Positions 17,546 through 26,787 of a DNA stretch of 64,000 bases are shown here, one piece after another. A model generated the notes under the pieces. It was not told the DNA's origin. It saw only the letters and a program-made list of their open reading frames with translations, and made no database searches. The stretch covers positions 12,592 to 76,591 of the forward strand of contig JAMCSM010000111.1 in assembly GCA_023380915.1 (NCBI GenBank), written 5' to 3'. Position 1 is the stretch's first letter, and every line of letters begins with the position of its first letter. This DNA comes from Actinomycetota bacterium (GTDB lineage Bacteria > Actinomycetota > Humimicrobiia > Humimicrobiales > Humimicrobiaceae). The translations under genes were made by a program, and so were the position numbers.

Positions 17546-17588
17546 ATTTATAAAAAGACAGAGATAATAGAAAGGATTACAGAATATT

Positions 17589-19091
17589 ATGGCTAATCAA
17601 AAGAATAAACCGAATATTTTAATGATCATTACAGATCATCAGGCATTTTATAATCACAACAGGCCTGGTACATTTGAAATTGAGTATCCCAGATATAAAA
17701 AATTTATTTCTGAAGGTGTTTGTTTCAATAATGCATATTCTGTATGCCCAATATGTACACCAGCACGCGCAAGTATTATGACAGGTTTATACCCCTCAAA
17801 ACATGGAATTGTATGGAATCCCAATCAAAATTATTTTGGTAATTTGCTTGATTTCAGAAGTGGTCAACAACTCTATAGTCATCACCTTTCAAAAGCGGGA
17901 TATCGCAATGCCTATATTGGCAAATGGCACTGTGGACATGAGAGAATACCGATTGATTATGGGATTGAAGGCTGGTCGCTTCCAGATTATGGAAAGGTAT
18001 ATATGTCTGATGAATACCATAAATATGCAGCACAAAAAGGTCTCGGAGATGCACGTGCTTATATTGAACACTTCTCAAGAATTCCTGAATGGGAAGGTCA
18101 GATATTGACACTTCATGACCCATCTGAATGGGCATTTATGGGTGGTGGATGCGGAATCTTGCAGGGTCCACCTGAGGCACATGAAGATAATTTTGTTGCG
18201 CATCTTACCGTAGAAAAGCTAAGAGAGTTAGCTGCAGCAAACCAACCTTGGAGCATAGTTGCAAGCTTCTGGGGCCCACATGAACCTTACTTTCCATCGG
18301 AACCTTATGCATCCATGATTAACCCTTCGAGTATCCCTGAATATCCTAGTTTTCATGATAATCTGGAAGGTAGACCGGTTAGATATTTGATTCATCGTGA
18401 TTATCATTATCCTGATGTCAAAAAATGGAACAAAGATTGGTCAGTATGGCAGGATATCCTAGCCAAATGCTATGGACAGGCACTTCAAAATGATGCAGCA
18501 ATCGGAAGCATACTTGACGCATTGGAGGAATTGTGGCTTTATAACAATACAATTGTTTTATGGTGTGCCGATCATGGTGATGGAATAGCAAGTCATGGCG
18601 GACTTTGGGATAAAGGATCTACTTTTACGGAAGAAGTAGCGCGTATCCCAATGGCGATCCGCTGGCCTGACCGATTTAAAGAAAGCCGTAAAATTGAAAA
18701 GTTTGTAAGTAATATGGACTTTACGGCAACAATGCTGAAAGCGGCTGGTTTAGATGTTCCTGAAGATATGGACGGCAGGAGTCTGATCCCTTTATGTGAA
18801 AATAAAGATATAGACTGGCCTGATCAGCTGATTTGTGAACATAACGGTCATTATCAAAATATTTTACAAAGGATTATAATGTATGATAAATATAAATATG
18901 TTGCTGCATTATATGATGCAGATGAGTTGTATGACCTGAAAGAGGATCCTTATGAAATGAAAAATCTTATTAATTCATCACATTATAAGGCTGTAAAGGA
19001 AGAGTTGAGGATGAGATTAATCAGGCATATTGAACAGAATAATGACCATAGAGCTGATTATCTAGCAGATGCGTTAAAGAATGGATTCTAA
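17589..19091 (+). CDS. Type I sulfatase (Cys-type, formylglycine-dependent)
   Basis: A 500-residue alkaline-phosphatase-fold sulfatase hydrolysing sulfate esters. Metal-binding ILMIITDHQAF near residue 10 (the second Asp of the usual DDxR is replaced here by His-Gln), and the modification motif C56-T-P-A-R60 in SVCPICTPARASIMTGLYPS, with Cys to be turned into formylglycine by the maturase upstream. Also seen: GKWHCGHE near 114, WGPHEPYF near 230 and CADHGDGIASHG near 320. There is no signal peptide, so it would act in the cytoplasm on an imported sulfated substrate. It has its own promoter and LacI-type operator. Neighbouring importer and epimerases suggest a small sulfated sugar or related organic. 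Confidence 0.92.
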   Translation: MANQKNKPNILMIITDHQAFYNHNRPGTFEIEYPRYKKFISEGVCFNNAYSVCPICTPARASIMTGLYPSKHGIVWNPNQNYFGNLLDFRSGQQLYSHHLSKAGYRNAYIGKWHCGHERIPIDYGIEGWSLPDYGKVYMSDEYHKYAAQKGLGDARAYIEHFSRIPEWEGQILTLHDPSEWAFMGGGCGILQGPPEAHEDNFVAHLTVEKLRELAAANQPWSIVASFWGPHEPYFPSEPYASMINPSSIPEYPSFHDNLEGRPVRYLIHRDYHYPDVKKWNKDWSVWQDILAKCYGQALQNDAAIGSILDALEELWLYNNTIVLWCADHGDGIASHGGLWDKGSTFTEEVARIPMAIRWPDRFKESRKIEKFVSNMDFTATMLKAAGLDVPEDMDGRSLIPLCENKDIDWPDQLICEHNGHYQNILQRIIMYDKYKYVAALYDADELYDLKEDPYEMKNLINSSHYKAVKEELRMRLIRHIEQNNDHRADYLADALKNGF

Positions 19092-19142
19092 AATTCTCTA
19101 TTATGAGTTTATCACAAAACCAACTTTGATAAGAGAAACCAG

Positions 19143-19183
19143 ACCCGTAATTGCCTATATTTATAAGTGATTACGGGTTTTCT
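19143..19183 (+). terminator. Rho-independent terminator after the sulfatase
   Basis: ACCCGTAAT (19143-19151) pairs with ATTACGGGT (19170-19178), followed by TTTCTTG. It closes the sulfatase transcript. Confidence 0.75.
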
Positions 19184-19713
19184 TGTGTCATAAATTAATT
19201 TATGCGCCGATTAATTTAACAGCAATTCAGACATAAGGAAATTATAGTAAAATATAATCTTAAATTCTAATCCGTATTAAAATTTTGCCGCAAATCAAAA
19301 AAATATTAATTTTTACTTGAAAATTGGATAAATAATCCTGACTTGTCAGTTAGCCCTCATTTTACTACCAAAATCATCTAATTTAAGCAGAATTGGCGTA
19401 ATCTTTTAAAGAAATACTTGGAGAGATCATATCTTTGAATTAAAATGGAATTTGTATATTTTATTCTCTTGATTTATTATTTTCCTTAATTTGGTAAGTT
19501 GATTTTTTTGAATTTAACATTAAGTTTATAATAAATGAAAGTTTTTTAATTATTTATTGCAGAATAAAATATTTATACTCTGTTATTATTTGATAGTTTT
19601 AAAGGGAGGTTTATTGATATCTATAATTTTTTAATTAAATTGTCGTTATTTTTAATATATTTATGATTAATTATCAAACAGACACTAATTAAAATAAAAG
19701 GTCGGGTGTTCTT
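19184..19713. other. Long AT-rich gap before the first LacI gene
   Basis: About 530 bases with no coding stretch on either strand that resembles a known family and no convincing hairpin. It must hold the promoter of the LacI gene at 19714; AAAGGTCGGG at 19697-19706 is the probable ribosome site. Confidence 0.4.
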
Positions 19714-20727
19714 ATAACAAATATAAAAGACATAGCAAAATATGCTGGAGTTTCTGTAGCAACTGTATCGCATGTTCTAAATAATACTAGGTTTGTCAGT
19801 GAAGAATTGCGTGGCAGAGTAAATAAAGCAATAGAAGATTTGGATTATCACCCAAATGTAATGGCAGGAAGTCTGAGGTCACGTAAAACAAAGACGATTG
19901 GTTTAATCGTCCCGGATAATTCTAATCCGCTTTTTGCTGCAATATCAAGATCAATAGAGCAAGTTAGTTCGGATTTAAATTATACCGTAATGTTGTGTAA
20001 TTCTTCCTATAGTCTTGAAAACGAATTGAGATATATTAATGTCTTAAGATCAAAGAGCGTAGATGGAATAATTATTTTGCCAACAACTACTATTCCAGAT
20101 CATTTAAATCAATTAGTGGAAAATATGCTGCCTGTAATAGTTCTGCATCATATAATACCAAAATTTAAAACAGGTTTTGTTTTAGTTGATAATTTTAAAG
20201 GCGCTTATGATGCGGCAGTTCATTTAATAGACCTTGGTCACAAGAATATAGGGTACATAGATAGACCGATAGTTCTTCCACACAGTTTAGAAAGATTAAA
20301 TGGTTTTAAGCAAGCTTTAAAGGATCATAATATGGAAGTTGATGATGATATTATTATCCAAAGCAACGGTTTTGGTTATAAAGACGGATATGAAACAATG
20401 GAAAAACTTCTAAGAAGAAATCATCCTTTAACTGCTTTAATGGCTTTTAATGACATAACGGCTATAGGAGCTATGGAAACTATCACTGATCATGGCTTAA
20501 AAGTGCCTGATGATATTTCCGTAGTTGGTTTTGACGATATAGAAATATGTTCGTTCATACGTCCGAGACTGACAACTATCCACTTTCCGAAGTATAAAAT
20601 AGCGGAATATGCTGTGAAGATGCTGTTAAAAAAAATAAACAATCCTGAAAAAATAAAAGACTTTGAAAAGAAAGTACTACCCCTTCGTCTTGTTGTAAGA
20701 GACTCTACGGCAAAGGTTAAAGAATAA
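19714..20727 (+). CDS. LacI family regulator (first of two sisters)
   Basis: A LacI/GalR repressor of about 337 residues. The HTH reads IKDIAKYAGVSVATVSHVLN then NTRFVS, and the sugar-binding core begins at KTIGLIVPDNSNPLFAAISR. The first in-frame ATG/GTG/TTG (TTG 19807) lies after the HTH, so it cannot be the start. The frame is open upstream to a TAA at 19690 without a standard start codon. ATA at 19714, about 8 bases after AAAGGTCGGG, is the best candidate; otherwise the start was lost by mutation. Its recognition helix (SVATVSHV) equals that of the LacI at 27786, so both should bind the GTTTACGTAAAC sites. Confidence 0.85.
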   Translation: MTNIKDIAKYAGVSVATVSHVLNNTRFVSEELRGRVNKAIEDLDYHPNVMAGSLRSRKTKTIGLIVPDNSNPLFAAISRSIEQVSSDLNYTVMLCNSSYSLENELRYINVLRSKSVDGIIILPTTTIPDHLNQLVENMLPVIVLHHIIPKFKTGFVLVDNFKGAYDAAVHLIDLGHKNIGYIDRPIVLPHSLERLNGFKQALKDHNMEVDDDIIIQSNGFGYKDGYETMEKLLRRNHPLTALMAFNDITAIGAMETITDHGLKVPDDISVVGFDDIEICSFIRPRLTTIHFPKYKIAEYAVKMLLKKINNPEKIKDFEKKVLPLRLVVRDSTAKVKE

Positions 20728-20833
20728 AAAATCTTTAAGATTATTAATTTATTTTATTTTTTTAATTCACATCTGTTTCACATATAAATCCTGTATTTTT
20801 AATATTCTTTTAGCATGAAATTAAATTTTAAAT

Positions 20834-20860
20834 TTGACAGCAAGAACTTTTTAATATAAT
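20834..20860 (+). promoter_or_regulatory. Promoter of the GAPDH-PGK operon
   Basis: TTGACA at 20834-20839 and TATAAT at 20855-20860, spacer 15 (short, but both boxes match consensus). The third LacI-type operator starts 9 bases downstream, as at the other two promoters. Confidence 0.65.
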
Positions 20861-20868
20861 ATTTAATC

Positions 20869-20880
20869 GTTTACGTAAAC
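20869..20880. promoter_or_regulatory. LacI-type operator (copy 3)
   Basis: GTTTACGTAAAC, a perfect 12-bp palindrome with partial extension (AATC on the left, ATTT on the right). Same core as the sites at 5222 and 17262. Confidence 0.75.
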
Positions 20881-20985
20881 ATTTAAATCAAATTGAAAAT
20901 TTCTAAATTTTTTTATTTTTCTAGGCCGACAAGTGAAAAATATACTGTTGAAATAAAAAAATATTTTAGATAAAAGGAGTGAAAG

Positions 20986-22005
20986 ATGAAAAAGATAAAA
21001 GTAGGAGTAGCAGGATATGGTGTTATAGGACAGCGTCTGGCTGACGGTATTGTTAAACAGGATGATATGGAACTCGTTGGAGTTGTTGATGTTGCACCGA
21101 CTCTGTCAATAAGAGCACTTTATGACAGTCCCAAGCCTTATGATCTATATGTTGTCGATGATTCAATGAAAGCTTTCTTCGAGGCAGAAAAAATACCTGT
21201 AAAAGGTAATTTTGATGATCTGCTGTCCAGGGTAGATATAATGCTTGATGCTGCGCCCGGCGGAGTAGGTATTAAAAACAAGGAAATATATAAGGCAAAA
21301 GGTGTTAAAGCAATATTTCAGGGCGGAGAGAAAAATGAAGTAGCCGATGTATTCTTTCATGGGTATGCAAATTATCCAAAAGGTGTTGGAAAAGATTATC
21401 TAAAACTAACCTCCTGTAATACTACGGGTTTTATAAGAGCAGTTGATTGTATTGACAAGGCAGTTGGAGTAGAAAGAGTTGTTGTTACAATAATACGTAG
21501 AGTTGCGGATCCGGGTGATACCCATAGAGGTCTTGTTGATGTGGCGCAAGTTGAAAAAGTACCAAACCATCAGGCGAAAGATCTGATGTTAATAATGCCC
21601 CATATAGAAGCAACAGGAGCCCTTATTCATGTTCCCACAACTCACGGTCATATAATTACCATACTTGCGACCCCTAAGAAAAAAATATCTGTAGATGAAG
21701 CTATTTCCTTATTTGAAGCCCACCCAAGGATAAAAGTTGTTGATATAGCTAAGGGCTTTAATTCAAATACAGCACTATTTAAATATGCAAGAGATAAGGG
21801 AAACAAAAGAGCTGACATGTATGAGATAGGGCTATTTAGAGAAATGGTTGCCTTAAGTGGCGACAACCTGTTCTTTACAATAAGTATTCCGCAAGAATCT
21901 GTAGTAATACCTGAAACAATTGATGGCATTAGGGCTAGTCTGTCTCTTCAAACTGATGGAAAAGAAGCTGTTAAGCTAACTAATAAATATTTGGGCATGG
22001 AGTAA
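20986..22005 (+). CDS. gap: Type II (archaeal-type) glyceraldehyde-3-phosphate dehydrogenase
   Basis: A 339-residue class II GAPDH, the form usual in archaea and rare in bacteria, phosphorylating glyceraldehyde-3-phosphate with NAD(P). The dinucleotide fold is KVGVAGYGVIGQRLADGI with QDDMELVGVVD. The catalytic Cys is in KLTSCNTTGFIRAVD near residue 140 and HGHIITI near 217 follows. It lies behind GGAG 7 bases before ATG, directly after a LacI-type operator, and 6 bases before PGK. That the control of a glycolytic pair is placed under a sugar-type repressor suggests an inducible, pathway-specific copy. Confidence 0.93.
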   Translation: MKKIKVGVAGYGVIGQRLADGIVKQDDMELVGVVDVAPTLSIRALYDSPKPYDLYVVDDSMKAFFEAEKIPVKGNFDDLLSRVDIMLDAAPGGVGIKNKEIYKAKGVKAIFQGGEKNEVADVFFHGYANYPKGVGKDYLKLTSCNTTGFIRAVDCIDKAVGVERVVVTIIRRVADPGDTHRGLVDVAQVEKVPNHQAKDLMLIMPHIEATGALIHVPTTHGHIITILATPKKKISVDEAISLFEAHPRIKVVDIAKGFNSNTALFKYARDKGNKRADMYEIGLFREMVALSGDNLFFTISIPQESVVIPETIDGIRASLSLQTDGKEAVKLTNKYLGME

Positions 22006-22011
22006 ACCTAT

Positions 22012-23262
22012 ATGAAATACCAAATAAATACTTTAGATGATTTTAATTTTAAATCGAAAGTTGTACTGGCCAGATTTGACCTAAATTCTCCTTACAATAA
22101 AGAAAGTCAAAAGCTTAGTGATACCGAAAGAATAAAAGCAGCTATACCGACAATAACGGAATTGTCCCAAAAAGGAGCAAGGCTTACTATTCTAGCTCAT
22201 CAGGGAGGAGACCTTGAATATCATAATTTTATTTCCACCGAGATTCATGCCGGTGTACTATCTGACCTTCTTGGAAAGAAAGTTGATTTTATTGATGATG
22301 TGTGCGGTCCTGCAGCAAGGCAGGCAATAAAAAATCTTACAGATGGCCAGATACTGCTTCTGGATAATGTCAGATATATGGCAGAGGAAATGACTTTATT
22401 TGAAACTAAATTAAAGTTAACCCCGCAGCAGCAGGCCGAGACAATAGTAGTCAGAAAATTGGCTCCGCTAGGGCAAATATATGTATGCGATGCTTTTGCA
22501 GCAGCTCACAGGGGCCAGCCTACATTGGTTGGTTTTGAAGAACTTCTTCCTTCTGCCATGGGCAGGCTTTTTGAGAGAGAATATGAAGTTTTATCAAAAA
22601 TTATTAATTCCCCTAAACATCCCGAAGTATTTCTTTTAGGCGGTGCAAAAATAGAAGATGCTTTTGATATGATGCCTAAAGTTTTAGGTGATGGGATTGC
22701 CGACAAAATATTAACTGCCGGTCTTCTGGCACATTTATTTATGTTAGCTAAGAATATGGATATAGGGGAAGCATCTAAAAAGGTGGTTTATGATAAAAAA
22801 TTGGATAAGTTTCTTGATATTGCCAAAGAAATTTTATCGAAATATGAAGATAAGATACTAATACCTGTGGATTTTGCCTCTTCGAATAATGGTCGTATCG
22901 AATTTGGTATTGATAAACTACCTTCGGAATTACCCATATTAGATATCGGAAGCAAAACTATTGACCTGTATAAAAAAGAAATATCCAAAGCTGCAACAGT
23001 ATTTACAAATGGACCGGCAGGTGTATTTGAGAAACCGGAAACCGAAGCAGGAACCAGAGAACTTCTAACGCATATTGCCAAATCACAGAACTTCTCGGTA
23101 ATTGGAGGAGGAGATTCAATTTCTGCAGTTAACAAATACGGGCTAAAAGAAGATTTTTCTTATGTATGTACCGGCGGGGGAGCTATGGTGAGATTTTTAT
23201 CTGGTGAGGAGCTTCCAGTAGTTGCTGCACTTAAAAAATCAGCCGCAAGATTCAAAAAATAA
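22012..23262 (+). CDS. pgk: Phosphoglycerate kinase, archaeal-like
   Basis: A 416-residue PGK making ATP from 1,3-bisphosphoglycerate. Typical landmarks: VVLARFDLNSPYN near residues 17-29, LAHQGGDLEYHNFIS (the usual SHLGRP is altered), ILLLDNVRYMAEE near 115, FAAAHRGQPTLVGFEELLPS and GGGAMVRFLSGEELPVVAAL at the end. The altered motifs and length match archaeal PGKs rather than ordinary bacterial ones. It follows GAPDH by 6 bases, so both are translated together. Confidence 0.92.
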   Translation: MKYQINTLDDFNFKSKVVLARFDLNSPYNKESQKLSDTERIKAAIPTITELSQKGARLTILAHQGGDLEYHNFISTEIHAGVLSDLLGKKVDFIDDVCGPAARQAIKNLTDGQILLLDNVRYMAEEMTLFETKLKLTPQQQAETIVVRKLAPLGQIYVCDAFAAAHRGQPTLVGFEELLPSAMGRLFEREYEVLSKIINSPKHPEVFLLGGAKIEDAFDMMPKVLGDGIADKILTAGLLAHLFMLAKNMDIGEASKKVVYDKKLDKFLDIAKEILSKYEDKILIPVDFASSNNGRIEFGIDKLPSELPILDIGSKTIDLYKKEISKAATVFTNGPAGVFEKPETEAGTRELLTHIAKSQNFSVIGGGDSISAVNKYGLKEDFSYVCTGGGAMVRFLSGEELPVVAALKKSAARFKK

Positions 23263-23354
23263 TTATGATTTTAAGGGAAAAATGTAAAGCCCTCATTATA
23301 ACTAAATATTAAAAACAAATTATTAAATACAGAAAAAGAATAGAGGAAAATTAC

Positions 23355-24581
23355 TTGAATATTTATGAAGAAGCATTGGAAATGCATAAAAAATTTGTGG
23401 GCAAGATTGATGTTGTAAGCACTGTAAGAACCGATGATGAACATGATCTGGCACTAGCATATTCACCTGGTGTTGCAGAACCATGCCGGGTAATTGCAAG
23501 AGATCCCGCAGCTTTAAATACATATACGGCAAGAGGAAATATGATTGCTGTAGTGTCTGACGGTTCTGCTGTGCTTGGTCTTGGGAACATTGGTGCAAGA
23601 GCGGCATTGCCGGTAATGGAGGGAAAGTGTGTGCTGTTCAAGCAATTTGGAGGAGTATCCGCATTTCCAATTTGTTTAGACAGTCAGGATGATGGCGTAA
23701 TAGTTGATACGGTAAAATATCTGGAACCCTCATTTTCAGGCATAAATTTGGAAGATATTGCAGCACCCAGGTGTTTTGAAATTGAGAGCAGATTAAAAAA
23801 AGAAACAAAAATGCTCATATTTCATGACGACCAGCATGGGACTGCTATTGTAACTCTTGCCGGTTTATTAAATGCCCTAAGACTTTATGGCAAAGATATA
23901 GCTGAAATAAGAATAGTAATAAACGGAGCAGGAGCAGCGGGTACTTCCGTGACAGGGTTATTGAATTACATTGGTGCAAACAATATCATAATGTGTGACA
24001 GAGAAGGAATAATCCACAAAGGCAGGGAAGGCCTCAATGCTGCCAAACAAAAGCTCGCGGATTCCACAAATCCAGGAAATGTAAAAGGGAATCTTTCTTT
24101 GGCACTGGAAGATGCGGATATATTTATTGGTGTATCGTCTGCAAATGTTCTGACTCCCGAAATGATTAAGAATATGAAGAAAAACCCTGTTATCTTTGCT
24201 CTTGCAAATCCGGAACCTGAAATCAAAGTGGAACTTGCAAAAGAATACGGTGTTAAAGTCATAGCCACCGGAAGAAGCGATTACAGCAACCAGGTAAATA
24301 ACGTGCTTGCATTCCCGGGCATATTCAGGGGTGCTCTTGATGCTAAAGCGAAGGAAATAAATATGGAAATGAAACTTGCTGCAGCTAAAGCTATTTCAGA
24401 AATTGTGGGTAACGACCTAAGAGAAGATTATATTATTCCCAAGCCTTTTGACAAAAGAGTACTTCCTGCAGTTGCGGTAAGTGTGGCCAAAGCAGCGCTG
24501 GAGACCAATAATACATACGGGAAAGTTGATCTTACTCTTATTGAAAAAAAGGCAAAAGAAATTGTAAAAAATAGAGCATGA
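23355..24581 (+). CDS. NAD(P)-dependent malic enzyme
   Basis: A 408-residue short-form malic enzyme (malate to pyruvate and CO2). Seen: LALAYSPGVAEPCRVIARDP near residue 35, MIAVVSDGSAVLGLGNIGAR near 60, metal site ISLEDI-type INLEDIAAPRCFEIE, FHDDQHGTAIVTLAGLLNAL, and the Rossmann motif VINGAGAAGTSVTGLL. It starts with TTG after AGAGGAAA. Its stop overlaps the larA start by 4 bases (ATGA). In this operon it could generate pyruvate or act on a hydroxy-diacid related to the imported substrate. Confidence 0.93.
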   Translation: MNIYEEALEMHKKFVGKIDVVSTVRTDDEHDLALAYSPGVAEPCRVIARDPAALNTYTARGNMIAVVSDGSAVLGLGNIGARAALPVMEGKCVLFKQFGGVSAFPICLDSQDDGVIVDTVKYLEPSFSGINLEDIAAPRCFEIESRLKKETKMLIFHDDQHGTAIVTLAGLLNALRLYGKDIAEIRIVINGAGAAGTSVTGLLNYIGANNIIMCDREGIIHKGREGLNAAKQKLADSTNPGNVKGNLSLALEDADIFIGVSSANVLTPEMIKNMKKNPVIFALANPEPEIKVELAKEYGVKVIATGRSDYSNQVNNVLAFPGIFRGALDAKAKEINMEMKLAAAKAISEIVGNDLREDYIIPKPFDKRVLPAVAVSVAKAALETNNTYGKVDLTLIEKKAKEIVKNRA

Positions 24582-25825
24582 TGAACATAAAAATCCCTTA
24601 CGGAAAAGAAAGCATAGAATTAGAAATACCGGATAAAAATATTCAGGATATTATTCATGGCGGAGAAAACAACAGCCACAATCTTGATGAAAATGTTATT
24701 ATAAGGCAGGCTTTGGAAAGTCCGGTTAAATCAGCCAGGTTGTGTGAGATAGCTCGGGATAAAAAGAGTGCAGCTATTATTGCAAGCGATATAACCAGGC
24801 CCTGTCCTTCTTATAAATTCCTGCCCTTGCTGGTAGAAGAATTAAACAAGGCAGGCATAGAAAATCAAAATATAAAAATAATACTGGGTCTGGGTATTCA
24901 TCGAAGACATACCGATAATGAAAAAAGAAAACTGGTTGGAGATTATATTTACGAACATGTAAAAGTCGAAGATTCGGACATCTCAAATACCAAGTTAATC
25001 GGACATACTGCAGCAGATACTCCGGTAGAAGTATATAAAGGAGCACTTGATTGCCATCTGTTAATTGCCACCGGCAATATTGAATATCATTATTTTGCCG
25101 GTTACAGCGGCGGGGCAAAAGCGGTTATGCCTGGAATATGTGCCAGAAATTCAATTCAGTTTAACCATAAAATGATGCTGGATGAAAATGCTGCAGCCGG
25201 TAATTTTTATGATAATCCCGTAAGGCAGGATATTGAGGAAGCAGGTAAACTTGCTGGAATTGGCTTTGTATTCAATGTAATACTTGATGATAAAAAAAAT
25301 ATAATTGCCGCTGTAGCCGGAAAAAATAATGAAGCATACATTGAAGGCATAAAAAAATATGACTTGATATATAAAAGAGAAGTTAAAAAACCTGCTGACA
25401 TAGTAATAACATCTCAGGGAGGTTATCCGAAAGATATAAACCTGTATCAATCTCAAAAGGCTCTGGAAAATGTCAAGGAAATAGTAACTGAAAAAGGAAC
25501 CATCATCTTAGTAGCTTCCTGCTCTGAAGGATTTGGGGAAGATATATTCGAAGAATGGATGGCAAATTGCAGGGATTATGAACTTATAAGCAGTAACCTT
25601 AAAAGAAATTTTGTTCTGGGCGGTCATAAAGCGGTAGCAATATCCAAGATCTTAACGAAAACACAAGTTTTTCTTTATTCGGATTTTAGCATTGAAGCAA
25701 CTGAAAAAATGGGTTTTAAAAAGATAGAAAACCTTCAGGAATATCTGGATGAGAGTATTTCTCAAAACAGCAGCTTAAAGATAACCATAGTTCCTACAGG
25801 AAGGTATGTCAGATTAAAGAAATAG
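24578..25825 (+). CDS. larA: Nickel-dependent lactate racemase family (LarA)
   Basis: A 415-residue LarA-family 2-hydroxyacid racemase. Visible: SDITRPCPSYKFLPLLVEEL near residue 70, GLGIHRRHTDNEKRKLVG with its His pair near 107-112, and EYHYFAGYSGGAKAVMPGIC with the cofactor-linked Lys near 184. The enzyme needs the nickel-pincer nucleotide made by LarB, LarC and LarE, none of which are in the window. Relatives racemise lactate, malate, glycerate-like and aromatic hydroxyacids, so the true substrate is open. It overlaps the malic enzyme gene by 4 bases. Confidence 0.9.
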   Translation: MMNIKIPYGKESIELEIPDKNIQDIIHGGENNSHNLDENVIIRQALESPVKSARLCEIARDKKSAAIIASDITRPCPSYKFLPLLVEELNKAGIENQNIKIILGLGIHRRHTDNEKRKLVGDYIYEHVKVEDSDISNTKLIGHTAADTPVEVYKGALDCHLLIATGNIEYHYFAGYSGGAKAVMPGICARNSIQFNHKMMLDENAAAGNFYDNPVRQDIEEAGKLAGIGFVFNVILDDKKNIIAAVAGKNNEAYIEGIKKYDLIYKREVKKPADIVITSQGGYPKDINLYQSQKALENVKEIVTEKGTIILVASCSEGFGEDIFEEWMANCRDYELISSNLKRNFVLGGHKAVAISKILTKTQVFLYSDFSIEATEKMGFKKIENLQEYLDESISQNSSLKITIVPTGRYVRLKK

Positions 25826-25891
25826 CAAGTAATAATATTTAAATGATTAATATATGAATAAGAAATTAGCATAAAATTATTGGGGGAGTAA

Positions 25892-26731
25892 TTGGAAAAT
25901 TTAAACAGATTTAATGAAATTGAGATAATGCGGTTGGAAGATATAGCAAAAAATATACGCTGCAGTGTTTTAACTATGGTTAAAGAAGCCGGAGTAGGGC
26001 ATATCGGCGGTTCTCTTTCGGTAACTGATATTCTTGTAGCGCTTTATTTTAAGGTTTTAAAAGTAGATCCCGAAAATCCCGGATGGCCCGATCGCGACAG
26101 GTTAGTGGTGTCAAAAGGCCATTGTGCTGCTGCATTATATTCAACTCTTGCACAAAAAGGATTCTTTTCAAAAGAGGAGTTAAAGACATTCGGGATGATT
26201 AACAGTAGTCTTCAAGTACATCCCGATAAAACAAAAGTACCGGGAATAGAAGCTTCAACAGGTGCTCTTGGTCAGGGTTTGTCTATAGGTTTAGGAATGG
26301 CACTTGCAGCCAGATTAGACAAAAAAGGTTATCATACATTTGTGATTTTAGGTGACGGCGAAATACAGGAAGGGCAGGTCTGGGAAGCAGCCCTGTTTGC
26401 CGCACATTATAAATTAGATAATATAACGTCCATACTTGATCTGAATAATGTCCAGCTTATGGGTAACGTACCTGAAATCATGGGAATTGCTCCGGTTGCA
26501 GATAAATGGAAAGCTTTTGGATGGGAAGTAATAGAGGTTGACGGTCACGATTTTAAACAGTTTATAGAAAATCTTTATAAGGCAAAAGAGGTAAAAGGAA
26601 AACCGGCAATAATAATTGCAAATACCATAAAGGGTAAGGGTGTTTCTTTTATGCAAAATACCTGCAAATGGCATGGGAGTGTTCCGACGCAGGATGAATA
26701 TAATGCTGCAATAGCTGAAATAAGAAAATAG
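25892..26731 (+). CDS. Transketolase, N-terminal subunit
   Basis: A 279-residue thiamine-diphosphate-binding half of a split transketolase, moving a two-carbon ketol unit between sugars. Landmarks are VGHIGGSLSVTDILVALYFK near residue 35, SKGHCAAALYSTLAQKGF near 73, LGQGLSIGLGMALA, and the TPP motif GDGEIQEGQVWEAALFAAHY with DLNNVQLMG. It starts with TTG preceded by GGGGGAG. The C-terminal subunit follows after 56 bases with its own RBS (TTAGGAGG). Split transketolases are common in archaea and anaerobes. Confidence 0.93.
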   Translation: MENLNRFNEIEIMRLEDIAKNIRCSVLTMVKEAGVGHIGGSLSVTDILVALYFKVLKVDPENPGWPDRDRLVVSKGHCAAALYSTLAQKGFFSKEELKTFGMINSSLQVHPDKTKVPGIEASTGALGQGLSIGLGMALAARLDKKGYHTFVILGDGEIQEGQVWEAALFAAHYKLDNITSILDLNNVQLMGNVPEIMGIAPVADKWKAFGWEVIEVDGHDFKQFIENLYKAKEVKGKPAIIIANTIKGKGVSFMQNTCKWHGSVPTQDEYNAAIAEIRK

Positions 26732-26787
26732 CGCAAGCAGCAAAATAAAAGATAGTTTTAAAAGAAAATTTAGGAGGTAATACATTA

